Below are positions 21,161 to 33,300 of a stretch of DNA of 64,000 bases, piece after piece. The notes beneath the pieces were generated by a model that saw nothing but the letters and a program-made list of their open reading frames with translations, did not search any database and was not told where the DNA came from. The position numbers and the translations under genes are program-made. Position 1 is the stretch's first letter; every line of letters starts with the position of its first letter. Source of the stretch: Muricea muricata (taxonomy: Eukaryota > Cnidaria > Anthozoa > Malacalcyonacea > Plexauridae); NCBI GenBank assembly GCA_963855995.1, contig OY979718.1, positions 21,630,282-21,694,281 of the forward strand, in the 5' to 3' direction.

Positions 21161-23264
21161 AGTGCGATTTATTAACTAATATTACTTGAGATGCGGAATT
21201 TTCACTTTTAATTCACCCGTAGTTTTCACTTTTTAGTTGTTACTTTTTAGAAAGAAAATACCGGTAGCCCGAAAATACGGGTAGTTAAATTTTCCACATG
21301 TGCGGGAGGTTTTTTGATGGAGTTTTTAAACTCCTGACATTTTAAATAACGCAATTAGGATTTGTTTTTGCTTTGTGTCATTCGCAACGTACGGAGGATT
21401 CGAATTTTAAGTTTAAACTAACAAGAATATACTCGACGCAACGTTACAGGTTAATTTCTCTTTTTATATTTTCAAGTAACTTAATGTAAAACTACAAATG
21501 CAATACGAGTAAATATCAATATCAGAGACTGCATGCGTATCACGCGCATTGGAATTTCCTCACTATGACACACAATTAATACTGATCCATAAATATAAAC
21601 ACAACTTTAATCACAACTTAATAAACACAACTTAATTCACGTTACATCCACGCGACCTGCACAAAAAATTCTGTAATTTATCGAGTTATATTACTCACGG
21701 GGTTTTTTAAGCGTTCGACCAATCAGCATTCCTGTTTCAAAAGAGTCTTTTTTTATGAATTTTTATGTCGTAATTAATTATGGCGGTGCGAGAACATTAA
21801 TGCTGTAAATATAATAGTTATTTGAAAAACAAGACAAAAAAATTCTGGTAATATTTCGACTTTATTCGAAAAGTTGTAATATTTCGCATCAGAATTCTCG
21901 CTGCGGGAGAAGCGAGTAGAATCAAAGGAGTTTAGGAGACAACAATAAATAAAAATAAATTATCTTTAGTTTAAAATAAATTGTCTTTACATACCGTGCA
22001 TTTAAAGTTACTAATGGACAAAAGAATTTGCCAAAAGTAAGTCAAAAAGACGCTTATTCGGGTCATTTTAAGCGATCCGTGTTTTATCCCCTCCTCCGCT
22101 TCGCGTTGCCCCACCCCCACCCTTCTGCATTTTGTCCACTCCGTTTCCGCCTCCGTCTTTTATCCTTACCCTAGTGTTAACCACTCAAAATGAATCAAGC
22201 GGATATAATTATTGACATTGATTACTTAACTTCCCGTGATACCATAACCATATATAGAAATGTTATTGCTTTTAACTGACCAATTGTAATTTAGCACTTT
22301 GTTCATAATTAAGCCTCCTGTTGGTAAAATAAACTTCACAAAGCGTCAGCATTCAGATTTGGCGTCGGTTAGATAAAACACTGAATCTGAACGGCGGAAA
22401 CGGAAAATAGAAACGGAAACTGAAATACAGATGGAACGTCGAAATGGGGGATAGAACGTTGAACTGCTATTTGCCCAGAGACTTCTCCAAAGCTTTGTAT
22501 AATGTTCAGATTAAGTGTGGTTCATAAATTGCATAAAATTTATCTGTGCATTGAACTCCATTGCCGCATGTTGCCGGTATTTTGCTACTCCCTGCTATTT
22601 CCAACTGCCGTGAAGCCAGTGCATGCATCTGGACGTTTAAGGGAACAAACTATAAAATAAAGTAGTTTTAACAAACTGTACACTGCAGCGACACACTTGA
22701 AATGAAGGCGCGGCGACTCTCTCTTAAAATAGTCTCAGATGAGTTCCAGACTCCGCAGTAAAAACATTAAATATTGTAAACATGGCTCTCATGAGACCAG
22801 GTTCCTGACCCCAGTTGAGATTTGCGAAGAGTTATACATTTTTCAAAAGTTGTGTTTATATTTATGGATCATTATTAAGTGTGTGTCATAGTGAGGAAAT
22901 TCCAATGCGCGTGATACGCATGTAGTCTTTAATATTGGTATTTACTCGTAAGTTACTTGAAAATATAAAAAGAGAAACCTGTAACGTTGCGTCGAGTATA
23001 TACTTGCTAGTTTAAACTTAAAATTCGCACCTCCACGTCGCGAATGACACAAAGCAAAAACAAATCCTTATTCCGTTATTTAAAATGTCAGGAGTTAAAA
23101 AACTCCATCAAAAAACCTCCCGCACATGTGGAAAGTTTAACTACCCGTATTTTCGGGCTACCGGTATTTTCTTTCTAAAAAGTAACAACTAAAAAGTGAA
23201 AACTACGGGTCAATTAAAAGTGAAAATTCCGCATCTCAAGTAATATTAGTTAATAAATCGCACT
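21161..23264. mobile_element. TTAA-flanked element with about 440-bp terminal inverted repeats
   Basis: TTAA sits at 21157-21160 and 23265-23268, the target site used by piggyBac elements. The ends AGTGCGATTTATTAACTAAT and ATTAGTTAATAAATCGCACT are perfect mirrors. The inverted arms stay alignable with few changes to about 21606 and 22836 (TAAATATAAACACAACTTT mirrored). The 1.2-kb centre has no long frame. The first base of the element touches the LINE (TTA)n tail, so it landed in that tail. Non-autonomous; piggyBac assignment rests on TTAA only. Confidence 0.85.
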
Positions 23265-23268
23265 TTAA

Positions 23269-24440
23269 AGTGTTTATGAAACGAAATTGTGTCCAACATT
23301 TTCATGATTGCATTGGGAAGATCAGATTAAATAACAATATAACTTCTTTGGTAGAGTTTTTGTGGCTCCGTTCCATGTCAAGATATTCAACTTCATAGCA
23401 TATGCAAATAGCACAACCACCGACGTCATGCTGTATAATGAGTGACTGTTAAATTGCTAATTTTGTAGCATATAATAGTGAAAATTAACTAAAACTACAC
23501 TTGCATGTGTGTAGGCTATGTTTAGAAAGTCAGTTGAAATCACAGTATAAGTTCTTTGATAGAATTTTTGCAATTGCCTTACTTTTCGATATATTCAATT
23601 TTATTTTATTTGAAAATAACTGTGCATAATCGCTTTTCAAAAAAGCTACATTAATTTAAAAAGTACTCAAAATATAACACTTAAATACCCAGGCCTGGAC
23701 GTTAATGCTATAGAAAAATTGTGGGGGGAAATTTCGCTTCATAAACACTTTAAACGTCGAGAAACTCTTTCGAACTTGGCATTTTAGCGTTTTATCCCCT
23801 ATTTCATATTTCCATTTCAGCGCAGAGACGTAGCTAGAACTTTCTAAGGGGAAGGAAGTCTGTGAGAACTATAATAATTATGATCCGAGGAGTCTCAATT
23901 GGAAAGGAGCTTTGTGGAAACTAATAATTATGATCAAGCAGTCTCAACTGGGCGTTACCGTATACAGCCATAATGCTGTCGCTATCAATGACGAATTAAG
24001 AATGGCCTGAATATGAGGTAACCACCAGTTCACGATATTTCCAGGTTGTTCTTACATGGTATTAAATTTGTCCTTGCATCCTCTATCTATGCAGGTAAAA
24101 CTACGTGAAAATGTTAGTATTTAATTTATTGTACAGATATGTATGGCTTGAAAAGCCCTGCTGCGATTCTGAGAATGCATATTTCTAATAATAAGTTGGT
24201 ACTTCGTGCTCGGTTTCCTATGTACGCACTACGCAATTTACCACTTCTCTCAAAGTTGTACCACTGTATTTGCACTCTCTAAAGAGAAAAAAACGCGTTC
24301 TATTTCCCGAATTTAACGTACCCGACGATCATATATATTTGCATGATTCAATAAACAAGTTATTAATACTCCTTGTAGTTTCTATCTCTATTTATTTCCT
24401 ATCAATTTGTATCAATCTCCTGTTTTCAATATTCTTCAAC
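23269..24440. other. Intergenic, no gene recognised
   Basis: AT-rich; TTTAAAGTGTTTATGAAACG near 23263 is mirrored near 23738 (TTCATAAACACTTTAAACGT), an unexplained inverted pair about 470 bp apart that includes the TTAA element's right edge. Confidence 0.4.
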
Positions 24441-26060
24441 AGACTACCCTGACTTGGTCTTTACGCAGTATATTTTTGATGGAATTGAACATGATGTTAC
24501 GCCATCTCCACATGGAAACAGCAAGCAATCAAGGAGTTACGTCAGAACCAAAGAAAGCCCAGTAAATATGCTGTGTAATGAATCCGCTGTGAAACCACCC
24601 AAAGCAGCCTATTATACAGTGCACAAGGAATCGGATGATATCTTAAATGCCTCTTCTATAAGCGACCTTCCGCGAAATCGAGCACAAGCGAAACACCTGA
24701 GACGTGGCCGAACCGAGAAAAGATCATTTGACCAGTGATTATAATCCTTAGTCATTCTCTTGTACCAATGCAAGCGCCAATAAATTGAGCGAAAGGTACA
24801 GCCTTTCATTCGAGAAATGACTGGCGGGCCAGAATTGCGATGTATTCTGACGTTTGATTGGCAACTTCACGACCTGGCAACATCTTAAATCTTAAAGTTG
24901 TAGACCGCGAAACAGGCCGCCATTCAACCATTATTTGGCTACTGCTCCTTAGTCAGACAAAAACGTTTGATGCATGTAAATCTGGCATTTTTTTAGTAAA
25001 ATTGTAAGTCTGAATAAAGATATCCTGGGAGTTCTGGCTTATGGAACTGATGGTGAAAAGGAGCTTTTTAAGGCCATGAAGTTAAGTTTACTGAAAGCAT
25101 TGCATTTAAGGTGCTTTAATCACTTTCACGACAACTGCAAAGATAAGCTAAAAGCTTCAAACATCCCCGAACACGCTCAAAAGGAGTAACGAACGTCATG
25201 TTGTTTTGGAACAACAGAGAAAAGGGCAGTATCTGTCTAGTGGAACAAATCCAACGTTGTTTCAGTACACTTTCGAAAAATGTCAGTACCAGACTTTTAT
25301 GGCTGTGCAAAACCCGTTTTTAGGGCAGAACATTATTCTATCAATAAAACCATTTAGTTTATATCGTGAAATATTACATAATAAATTTGATTGAAAATTG
25401 ACTGACATAGCCCCATTGTAACAGAGAAAACGTATATCACTATAATTTTTCAACATGGTGCATTTCTCCAACATTAACAGGTTTCAAATGGTGTTTTTTA
25501 CCCTAGCAAGACTACAACGCATCGCGGGTGTCGTGTTGATAATTGAATTTCAGTCTCATAATCACCATCATATAGCTGGATGAAGGAGTTTCGGGGGAGG
25601 GGGTTTGCTCGTGACGTAACATGCATGTAAAAACTCGATGACGAACAGCTTGCTAATTTTTAATGATTTAAAACAATTTCTAAAAGTTCGTTCAACGGGG
25701 AAAACTAAAACTTTGTTGCATATCCCTTTAAAAAGCTATTATTAATTGAATTTAAATATACGTTGGCAGGTAAACATGATTTCCAACTCAATGCTGAAGG
25801 GTTAGGTGATCCTCCTAATGCTTACTATAACAAAATCCCTGAATCTGTGAAACGCCATGATTTAAAGAAAGCGACATGCCACGGTTTTGCGATGAAATGC
25901 GTAACTTTTTCCTTTAGCAAAAGGAAAACATTGAGTCCGCCGTCATTAATCATGGCCCTTACAAGTTGGCCCAAGAGTTTCCATCTCTTCAAGTTTCATC
26001 TGAATCATGGTTTGACATGACCACTAAGCAAAAGAAGCACACTTGAAAAAATCCCACGCT
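24441..26060 (+). pseudogene. Decayed transposase-like gene (MULE-like family)
   Basis: Scattered frames read in the right order for a long transposon-encoded protein that I have met in many invertebrate genomes: SPHGNSKQSRSYVRTKESP and SISDLPRNRAQAKHLRR (24500-24710), REMTGGPELRCILTFDWQL (24815-24870), AYGTDGEKELFKAMKLSLL with LHLRCFNHFHDNCKDKL (25035-25155), and AEGLGDPPNAYYNKIPESV then ESAVINHGPYKLAQE (25790-25980). The F/Y-G-T-D-G-E and C-F-x-H words recall the DDE region of MULE-type transposases. Many stops and frameshifts. Identification from memory. Confidence 0.5.
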
Positions 26061-27266
26061 TCAAAAATTTCGAAAGAATGTGAAACGAAATTTTACGAAT
26101 GCAACTAATCAAGGAAACACTTCCCCCCAAAATGGGAGCTGGGATTTGCCTATTTTGAGGAAAATGAGGATTGCATACAATGGGACTGGGGCTTATTGGA
26201 ACCCCCCCCCCCCCCCCACCCGATAGATATAAGCAATAGGTCGGATTAAGATTTGAGCAAGACCGCAGCCATATGGACTATGGAATTTGTACACTTGTAT
26301 AATGATTTAGTCAAAATTTGGGCTGAGAAATTGAGAATAGGACCCCCCCCCCCCCTTTGGGACTTGCAATAATGCTGATTAGTTTCCTTTTTATAGTTCT
26401 AAAGCTACTAACATTGTACTGCGTAAACATAATTTACGGGGGAGAACGAGTTTTCGTGTTCCTTTCTTTGTTCCTTTGCTTTCTTGCAAAATTTAACCTT
26501 GTCCCCCTATATTTCGTGTTTCCTTGTCTCGAAGTTATTTTTTGCTTTGTTTCTGTGTCCAAAAAGTTATACCATGGTAAATCCTTGGAAGACCCTCATG
26601 ACTGCGATTTGCTAGGAACGATGTTCCAGGACTGTTCGTATCCCCGTGCGATCGTGCCTACGTTGCACTGATATTAAATCAACGCAATTCCTTTCCGTTT
26701 TATTCTACACCTGATTCTAGCAGTTTAACACGCAATATATATTGAGAGGCGGACGTGCAGTTTAAATCTAGCAATTCTTTACTTGTTAGGTATAACAAAA
26801 ACATGTAAGCGAGAGCCGAGAGCGGGAAATTGAGATTCAGACTTGGGGGACTTAGCATGGGCGTAGTATAGGTTTTGCGGTGCTTGCTATGAAATATGAA
26901 TTCAGCGAGATATGTTAAACTGGTGCAGACCTCTCATTTGGGAGGCTGTTTAAAGTCATCGGACGGACATTTTCGAAATTATCATGTTGTCTATTCGATG
27001 TCTTACAACTCTGGCAGCAGTAATAATAATCACATGCCGGCGGTTTTATGGTTCCTCCGCTCCGAAACCCGCAAAATGGGAACCTGCAACTCTATTCTGA
27101 TATATTGACCGGAAGTGCATTTGACACAAATTTTCACGAAGTATTCTCGAATTGGGCACATCCACGTACTCTGTTTATGTTTTGCTGATGAGGATTTTTC
27201 ACGAGTAATTTTAAATTTTTGAGTCATTTTTGTTTCAAACTGTAAATCTTCTGTACTTAATATTTC
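26061..27266. other. Upstream region of SELENOS, poly-C tracts
   Basis: Two long C runs (26202-26218, 26343-26355) and a 104-codon hydrophobic frame (26357-26671) with no known match. The stretch just before the SELENOS start (27000-27266) should hold its promoter and 5' UTR; no TATA box is obvious. Confidence 0.4.
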
Positions 27267-27366
27267 ATGGAAGCAGATAACGATGGACCTCCAATCGAAC
27301 CTGTGCGCAAGAAAACAATTTTGAAGAATGAAACTCCGGAATTTGTGTCGACAAGCGTGAGTAATG
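27267..27366 (+). CDS. SELENOS: SELENOS exon 1
   Basis: Start ATG in TTTCATGG context opens MEADNDGPPIEPVRKK and ends TSVSN plus one base. Donor GTAAGG. Too short and open on both sides to be found by ORF length; placed by phase with exon 2. Confidence 0.8.
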
Positions 27367-30300
27367 GTAAGGAAATTCGTGTTTCCATGTACTGTAATTC
27401 ATCATCTTATGTAATTGTCATCATTTAGTTTATACTACACATACTACATTAGTTTGCTCTTCTCGTACGCTGCAGTTTCATGTGAATTGAGCCAGGAAAT
27501 TTTGATCTACTTTAAATGACGTCATCGTAGTCATAAGTCAAGTAATTAGTCAACTTTCAATTGAGCCATTAGTTATATTGTATTGCGTCTGAATTCCTGT
27601 GCTTTCGCTCAAAATTGGCATGTACTTCTGTATTGTTTGGGTAGTGCAAGCTAGATATATAGTTTCGATTGTGTGCTTTACTTCACCAAGCAATAGTGTA
27701 TTATTTTATTGGCTGTTTAACTACACTACAGACTGTGAGCAGTCGCTATTAAAGTAAAGAAGGTAATAAAAGGAGTGACTGCAGACAACACAGGAAGAAA
27801 TTAAACATGCATTACGCACACAATGCAAAATTCCCATTGATCAAAATCGATGTGTCCGTCAATAAAATCTGATGCATAAAAGTACACATCCTGTTCCTCT
27901 AGAGCCTGCTTGTATTCTCGTTTTACCTATTACATGATTTTTTGGATGGACACATTGAATTTGATGGATGGGAATTTTGCGTTATGTGGGCAATGTGGCG
28001 TAGCGTTATGTGGGACATATTTCATTTCTTCTTGAGTTGTTCCCAGTCCCTCCCTTTATCAACTCATTTCCTTTGGGGACTGCTCACAGATCTACTGTTT
28101 AACCTGCATGTAGACTTGCCACAAGTCACCAAAATGAGGGCTAAGTGATGTCCTATCAACAAAAATTGGTCAGCAAAAATTTGACGACCTTGATCTAACT
28201 AAAGAAAGAATCTTTTGCAGCAATTAAAGTATAAAATTTAATGGCAATTAAAATAAGGGCTTTGTCTTGGGCTTTAATTTAAAAGTTGATGTGTATTGTA
28301 TGTATGTTACTGTAATTATTTACCTTATTCTTTTAAGATGTCTTGAAATTTTACACTTATTAGAACTGTTGTGATTATTGACTGTGAGACTACACTCAGT
28401 CTGTTGTGCCATTTTGAGCAACTTTCTATATTCATTTGATTCATGAATGTGATTGGTTCTTACGTGTTCTCTGAGTGGCCCTGCTTTTAGTAGACACACT
28501 GTAATTGGTTTTCTCAGCAGAATCTTTAATAAGGCCATTACAAATTAAAATTTAGTCTCCCAGCACGGCATATTTGGGAATTACGCGCCAGCTGGTGGTC
28601 ATTTACATTATCAGTTTTTGAAGGATTTTTATGACCCATTTTTCATATTGATATTCATAATTTTAATATAATTTATTATTCATGGGGATCAATGGTTTCT
28701 GTAAAAACAAACAAAATAGTTTGCGATACAAGTCATACATTGCAATGCATTATATGTTTAAATTTATGTAAGGTTTTAACTGTTTTATATTTTTTTAAAT
28801 GGTACACAATATATATTTCAATGGAGTGCTTTCTAAACAGTATAGATATTCACAAATTGTGGATTTTTCTAACTTTTGGTTCAAAAGGTCAAATTATTGA
28901 AACCAGATATCAACAATGATACAGCCAGTTTCAGCAGACACAGGCATTGGATGAGAAACTAAAGTCTAATTTTGAGTAGCATAAGACACAGTACATAACT
29001 GAGAGTGCATGAGTGGATTAGTGATTGACCGATAGTGCAAACATCGGTTTTACCGATAGCCGATTTTTTTTCATCACTCGTACCCGATACCGATACTGAT
29101 TTTTAATGACGTCATAATGTTATCAGTTGATCAAATCAAGGTGACGTCACCCATTTTGATTTGAATTTTAGATTATGTTTTAGGTGATACTGGACACAAA
29201 AAATTTTTTTTAGTTCAAGTTAAATTAAAACTGTAGTATGTTAACGATGTTTACTTTCAGTCTACTACACGAGAAAAATAATTTTGCTTCGCAATTTTTT
29301 GTTATCATTAGCTATTACTAGCTGATTTACCTACAAAATCATTGGTAAAAAATATTGGTATATTTGCTAACACAATTTCACGACAACGAATCATAATGGA
29401 AATACGAAATATCTTGAATTTGTAGCTCAGAACGTTGCCTAGGGAGTGAAAGAGAATAATCATATTTCAATTAATAAAAGTAATGAATATATGACATGCA
29501 TCTGCAAAAGAATACTGATAAAACGCGACATTTGCTTAGGGTAAAGTCATGGTTTTACCCTGAGTCCCTAGCAGATACAAAATATCTGTATTTCCACGCG
29601 CAATGCATATAATTTGTACAGCGTGAATTTTCTCAACTATCGGTTTCACACAATCGGTAAATATGTACAAAACTACCGATACCGATTGTCTACCGATATG
29701 GCAAATATTGGCCCGATACCGATACTGATTATCGGTCAATCACTAGAGTGGATGTCAACCCACAAGTTGGGAGTGTCTTGAATGACATGTCAGTTGCTCA
29801 GTGCTATTTATTTTTGCTGCATATATTAAGTAAGCATCTTCTTGCAAGTCTAGGCTATGTTTGACATACATAGGCTAGCTGCTTAACAGTTTTATAACAG
29901 CTTAGTTGGCTGTTTGGTGATCATTCATTTGAGTGCAGCCTCATAATTATGCAAAAAGTCTTACTGCCTACGTACTTAGCAGGTTTCATTTTGCTTACAG
30001 GGTTAGCTAACTAAATGAAAGCACTGCCAGGTACCTTAGGCCAATAGGCTAGGTATAGTGCAGTTCATGCTTAAGTCAAGGCCAAGTCAATGCATGTATA
30101 TGAGGCAACAATATTATATTATTGTACACTGTCTAATGTTTGATAAAATTATAATGTATATAATTATGAGCATATTGGCAGATAAAAAAGGATCAACTAT
30201 GAAAGTATTACAATATAATGTCTAATTTGTGTATTTTTTAGGTCTGTTGTTCCTGGAGAAATATGGTTGGTTTGTGCTACTTGGCATTGTGGTTGCTCTT

Positions 30301-33300
30301 TTTATTTGGAGTAAATTGAAACCTTTATTGAGAAAATGGAAAGAGGAACGGGATAAGAGAATTGAGGAAGAAAATATTGGTAATCTTTTAAGAGAAAGTA
30401 ACCCTAAAACTACTTTAATTTGAGTATAACAAAGCTAAAGACTAAGTAACCAACAATGCTAGATTGAAAAAGGTTTGCTGAGATTATTTCTAAATTGTTG
30501 AGTTAAATGAACATTGTGGAAGTTTAATGTTTTTTTGGCAATACTATCAATAGCAAATCTTGGACCAAGACATTTAGGCAGTAATAATATGTGGGCAATT
30601 TTCGTTCAGCTTCAGTGCCTTCCATCGACAACTAATTTTTGTCTTTATGAATTTATAGATTTTTATATGCTAAGTACGAATTTTCATGTTATCACATTTC
30701 AAAACCTGCAAATTGTCATCTGTATTTGCAAAGACTCTTCAATATGACTGGCTTCATGAAATTTTTTTATTTGCATTATAAACTTTAGCAATTGCAGACT
30801 ACCAGTATGAAAGGCTATATATAGAAGGTATATAAAAGCTTGTATTTAAAAAGAATGGAAAAGAACGATAATATATTGCATACGTGCAATCACTATAAAC
30901 TATTACAACTCAGCCTTGTTGTCTGATTGTCAAATATTTCATTGTATTGTTATATTACTTAACATTTTGATGACAAAATTCTAGATATAAACTATTTCTC
31001 AGCAGAAGTGCAGTGATTTGTAAAATTGGTCATTCACTAAGGGAAGTTGCACAAAACTTGGATGTGACAAAGCATGTAAAAAAAATCTCACAGTTATTTT
31101 TTCAAAGTCTCTGAAATTTTTAATTAATGGCATAACTTAGATCAGGAAGTAAACAGTATTTACAGCTATTATTGTTGTTACTTTTGATTAACTGGCATAG
31201 CCGCTTGATCTAATATTTTCTATGACAAAAAGGCTTCACGCAGGCAAGCCAGCTGGCTTGTTGCCACAGACTGGGGAGGACGTCTTCTAATTCTTTTAAC
31301 TTTCATTTCAATCAATTAACACATTAAGCTGCAGAACTTTTCAATTGACAAGTTAAATTGTTTGGCATTGTAAAATTAAAAAAAAACTTGAGTACACTTG
31401 TAACCCAAGGGTCAATTGCAGCTCAAATGCACATTCAACCCTCCGCTACCCGCGCTACGGCGAAGACCCTGACACAGGCTGGTCACGTGGCACCCAAATT
31501 TTGGGTGCTTGACATTCGTACTTAGCATGGGTAGGTAAAAACGCGTTATCACAAATTATTGTCAAACAACAAGGGAGACCGACGAAGCGGGAAGTCATCT
31601 GACTCTGAAACCGTATCTTTGCTTTCTTTTGTGTTTGCATCACGCTGTTGTAATCTAAAGGCCCGTTCAAACGAAGCCAACTTACCCCTGCTAAGTGCGA
31701 ATGCCTCGTGACCAGCCTGTGTCAGGGTCTTCGCCGTAGCGCGGGTAGCGGAGGTGAAGACCCTGAGAATCAGGTTGATGCACATTAAATAACCCAATGC
31801 ATTGAGCTCTAAAAAAATTCCCAGTTTTGAGGGATGTACGGTATGAGAAATTTCCAGTTTTGGTATATATAAAACAACAATCCAGCATAGTAATGGTTCA
31901 AATTAAGTTACCATACTTCGATTTATGAGAGTTTCAGTCCTGTTCTGCCAATTTTTAGCCATTTCAAAAATTGTTGTATGATGGATCTGCAACAAATGAA
32001 AAAGTCAACAAAATACCGATACTGGATCCAATACTGATATTTTGAGTTATTGTATGCCACTTGGTGTGGCATTGATTATGACTCAGATTGATTAGTTTTT
32101 GTACGCATTTAAATATTAATTGACAATTTAAGAAAAATGTTTCTAGACATTATTCAGAGTATTGAGAACAAATTATGACTGACAGCATACAGGAAAAATA
32201 GGGTCATGGATTGGATTCCATAGCAGATTCAGCAGGCAGTCAATTCCATTATGCTTCCCTTGGATGAAGTTTTCTGAGGGTTTTCTCGAAAGAAGCACCT
32301 CAGGGGGTTCTGGTTCTTAGCTTCCTTTAATCTTTTGAATTTGTGAGGGTTAAGGTGAAAAGATCCACATTTTGAGTCCACACTTTGATCTTTTTGTCTG
32401 AAGGGTTAGAAATTTTCAATGGTCATTCGCATGAGCTGTGTGGATATTAAATGGAATGGCGAAGTTGATGTGTACAATTTTCTTATAAATATAAAAGAAC
32501 ATACCTAAACATGGTATTACTGCTATAATTATTATAAAATCATGAAGCCTGTCTTATTAAAGAACCTTTACAAATACATGTGGGCGACCGTTACCACCAA
32601 AAACGCTATGACATATGTATGAAGTGAATTGACATAAACGCGAATGACTCATTGTGTTTAGGAATGGTCCAAGGTTACGTCTTCATATGACTGGACAAAA
32701 TAAGAATAATCCACTTAGATTTGAAATGATACACTTAGTTGTGAATTAATTCAATGTGCGCTATGCTGATTCATTACGTTCATGTCAAATTACCTATCGT
32801 GTTTCTAAAAGATTTGACATGTCGTGCACAAATGAAATGATCCAGCTAGATGTGACATCATTTAACACAATTTGAAATCATTCAGTTAAAACCATGGTGA
32901 AACCATTCATTTAAATGTGTAATGATTCAGTGCGTTGTGAAATCACTCAACACGTTGTGAAATGATTCAGTTTTAACTAAAATTATTCAACAAGATTGAA
33001 AATCATTCAGTAACATTTGAAGTGATCCAACAACTTTCGAAAGCATTCAATAGGATGTGAAATAGTAAATCAACAAGATTTGAAACGATTTAATATGAAG
33101 ACGTAGTTTAATTATGTCTTTTCCACTTGGAGAGGAACTCTTTCTTCCAAAACTTTCGAATTTCCCTGTTGGACGGCTTATGCAGGGGTGGAAAATGTAT
33201 CGGACCATGGGACCCAGAAAATTTTAAGGTTCCCAGAAAATATTTCAAGCTCACATTTGTAAAACACTTCCGAGGAATTGGTAGATGCGGGGTTTCCTGA

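Noticed and set aside
26357-26671. 104-codon hydrophobic frame as a membrane protein gene
   Set aside because: T-rich sequence gives hydrophobic residues by composition; no start context, no partner exon, no known family.
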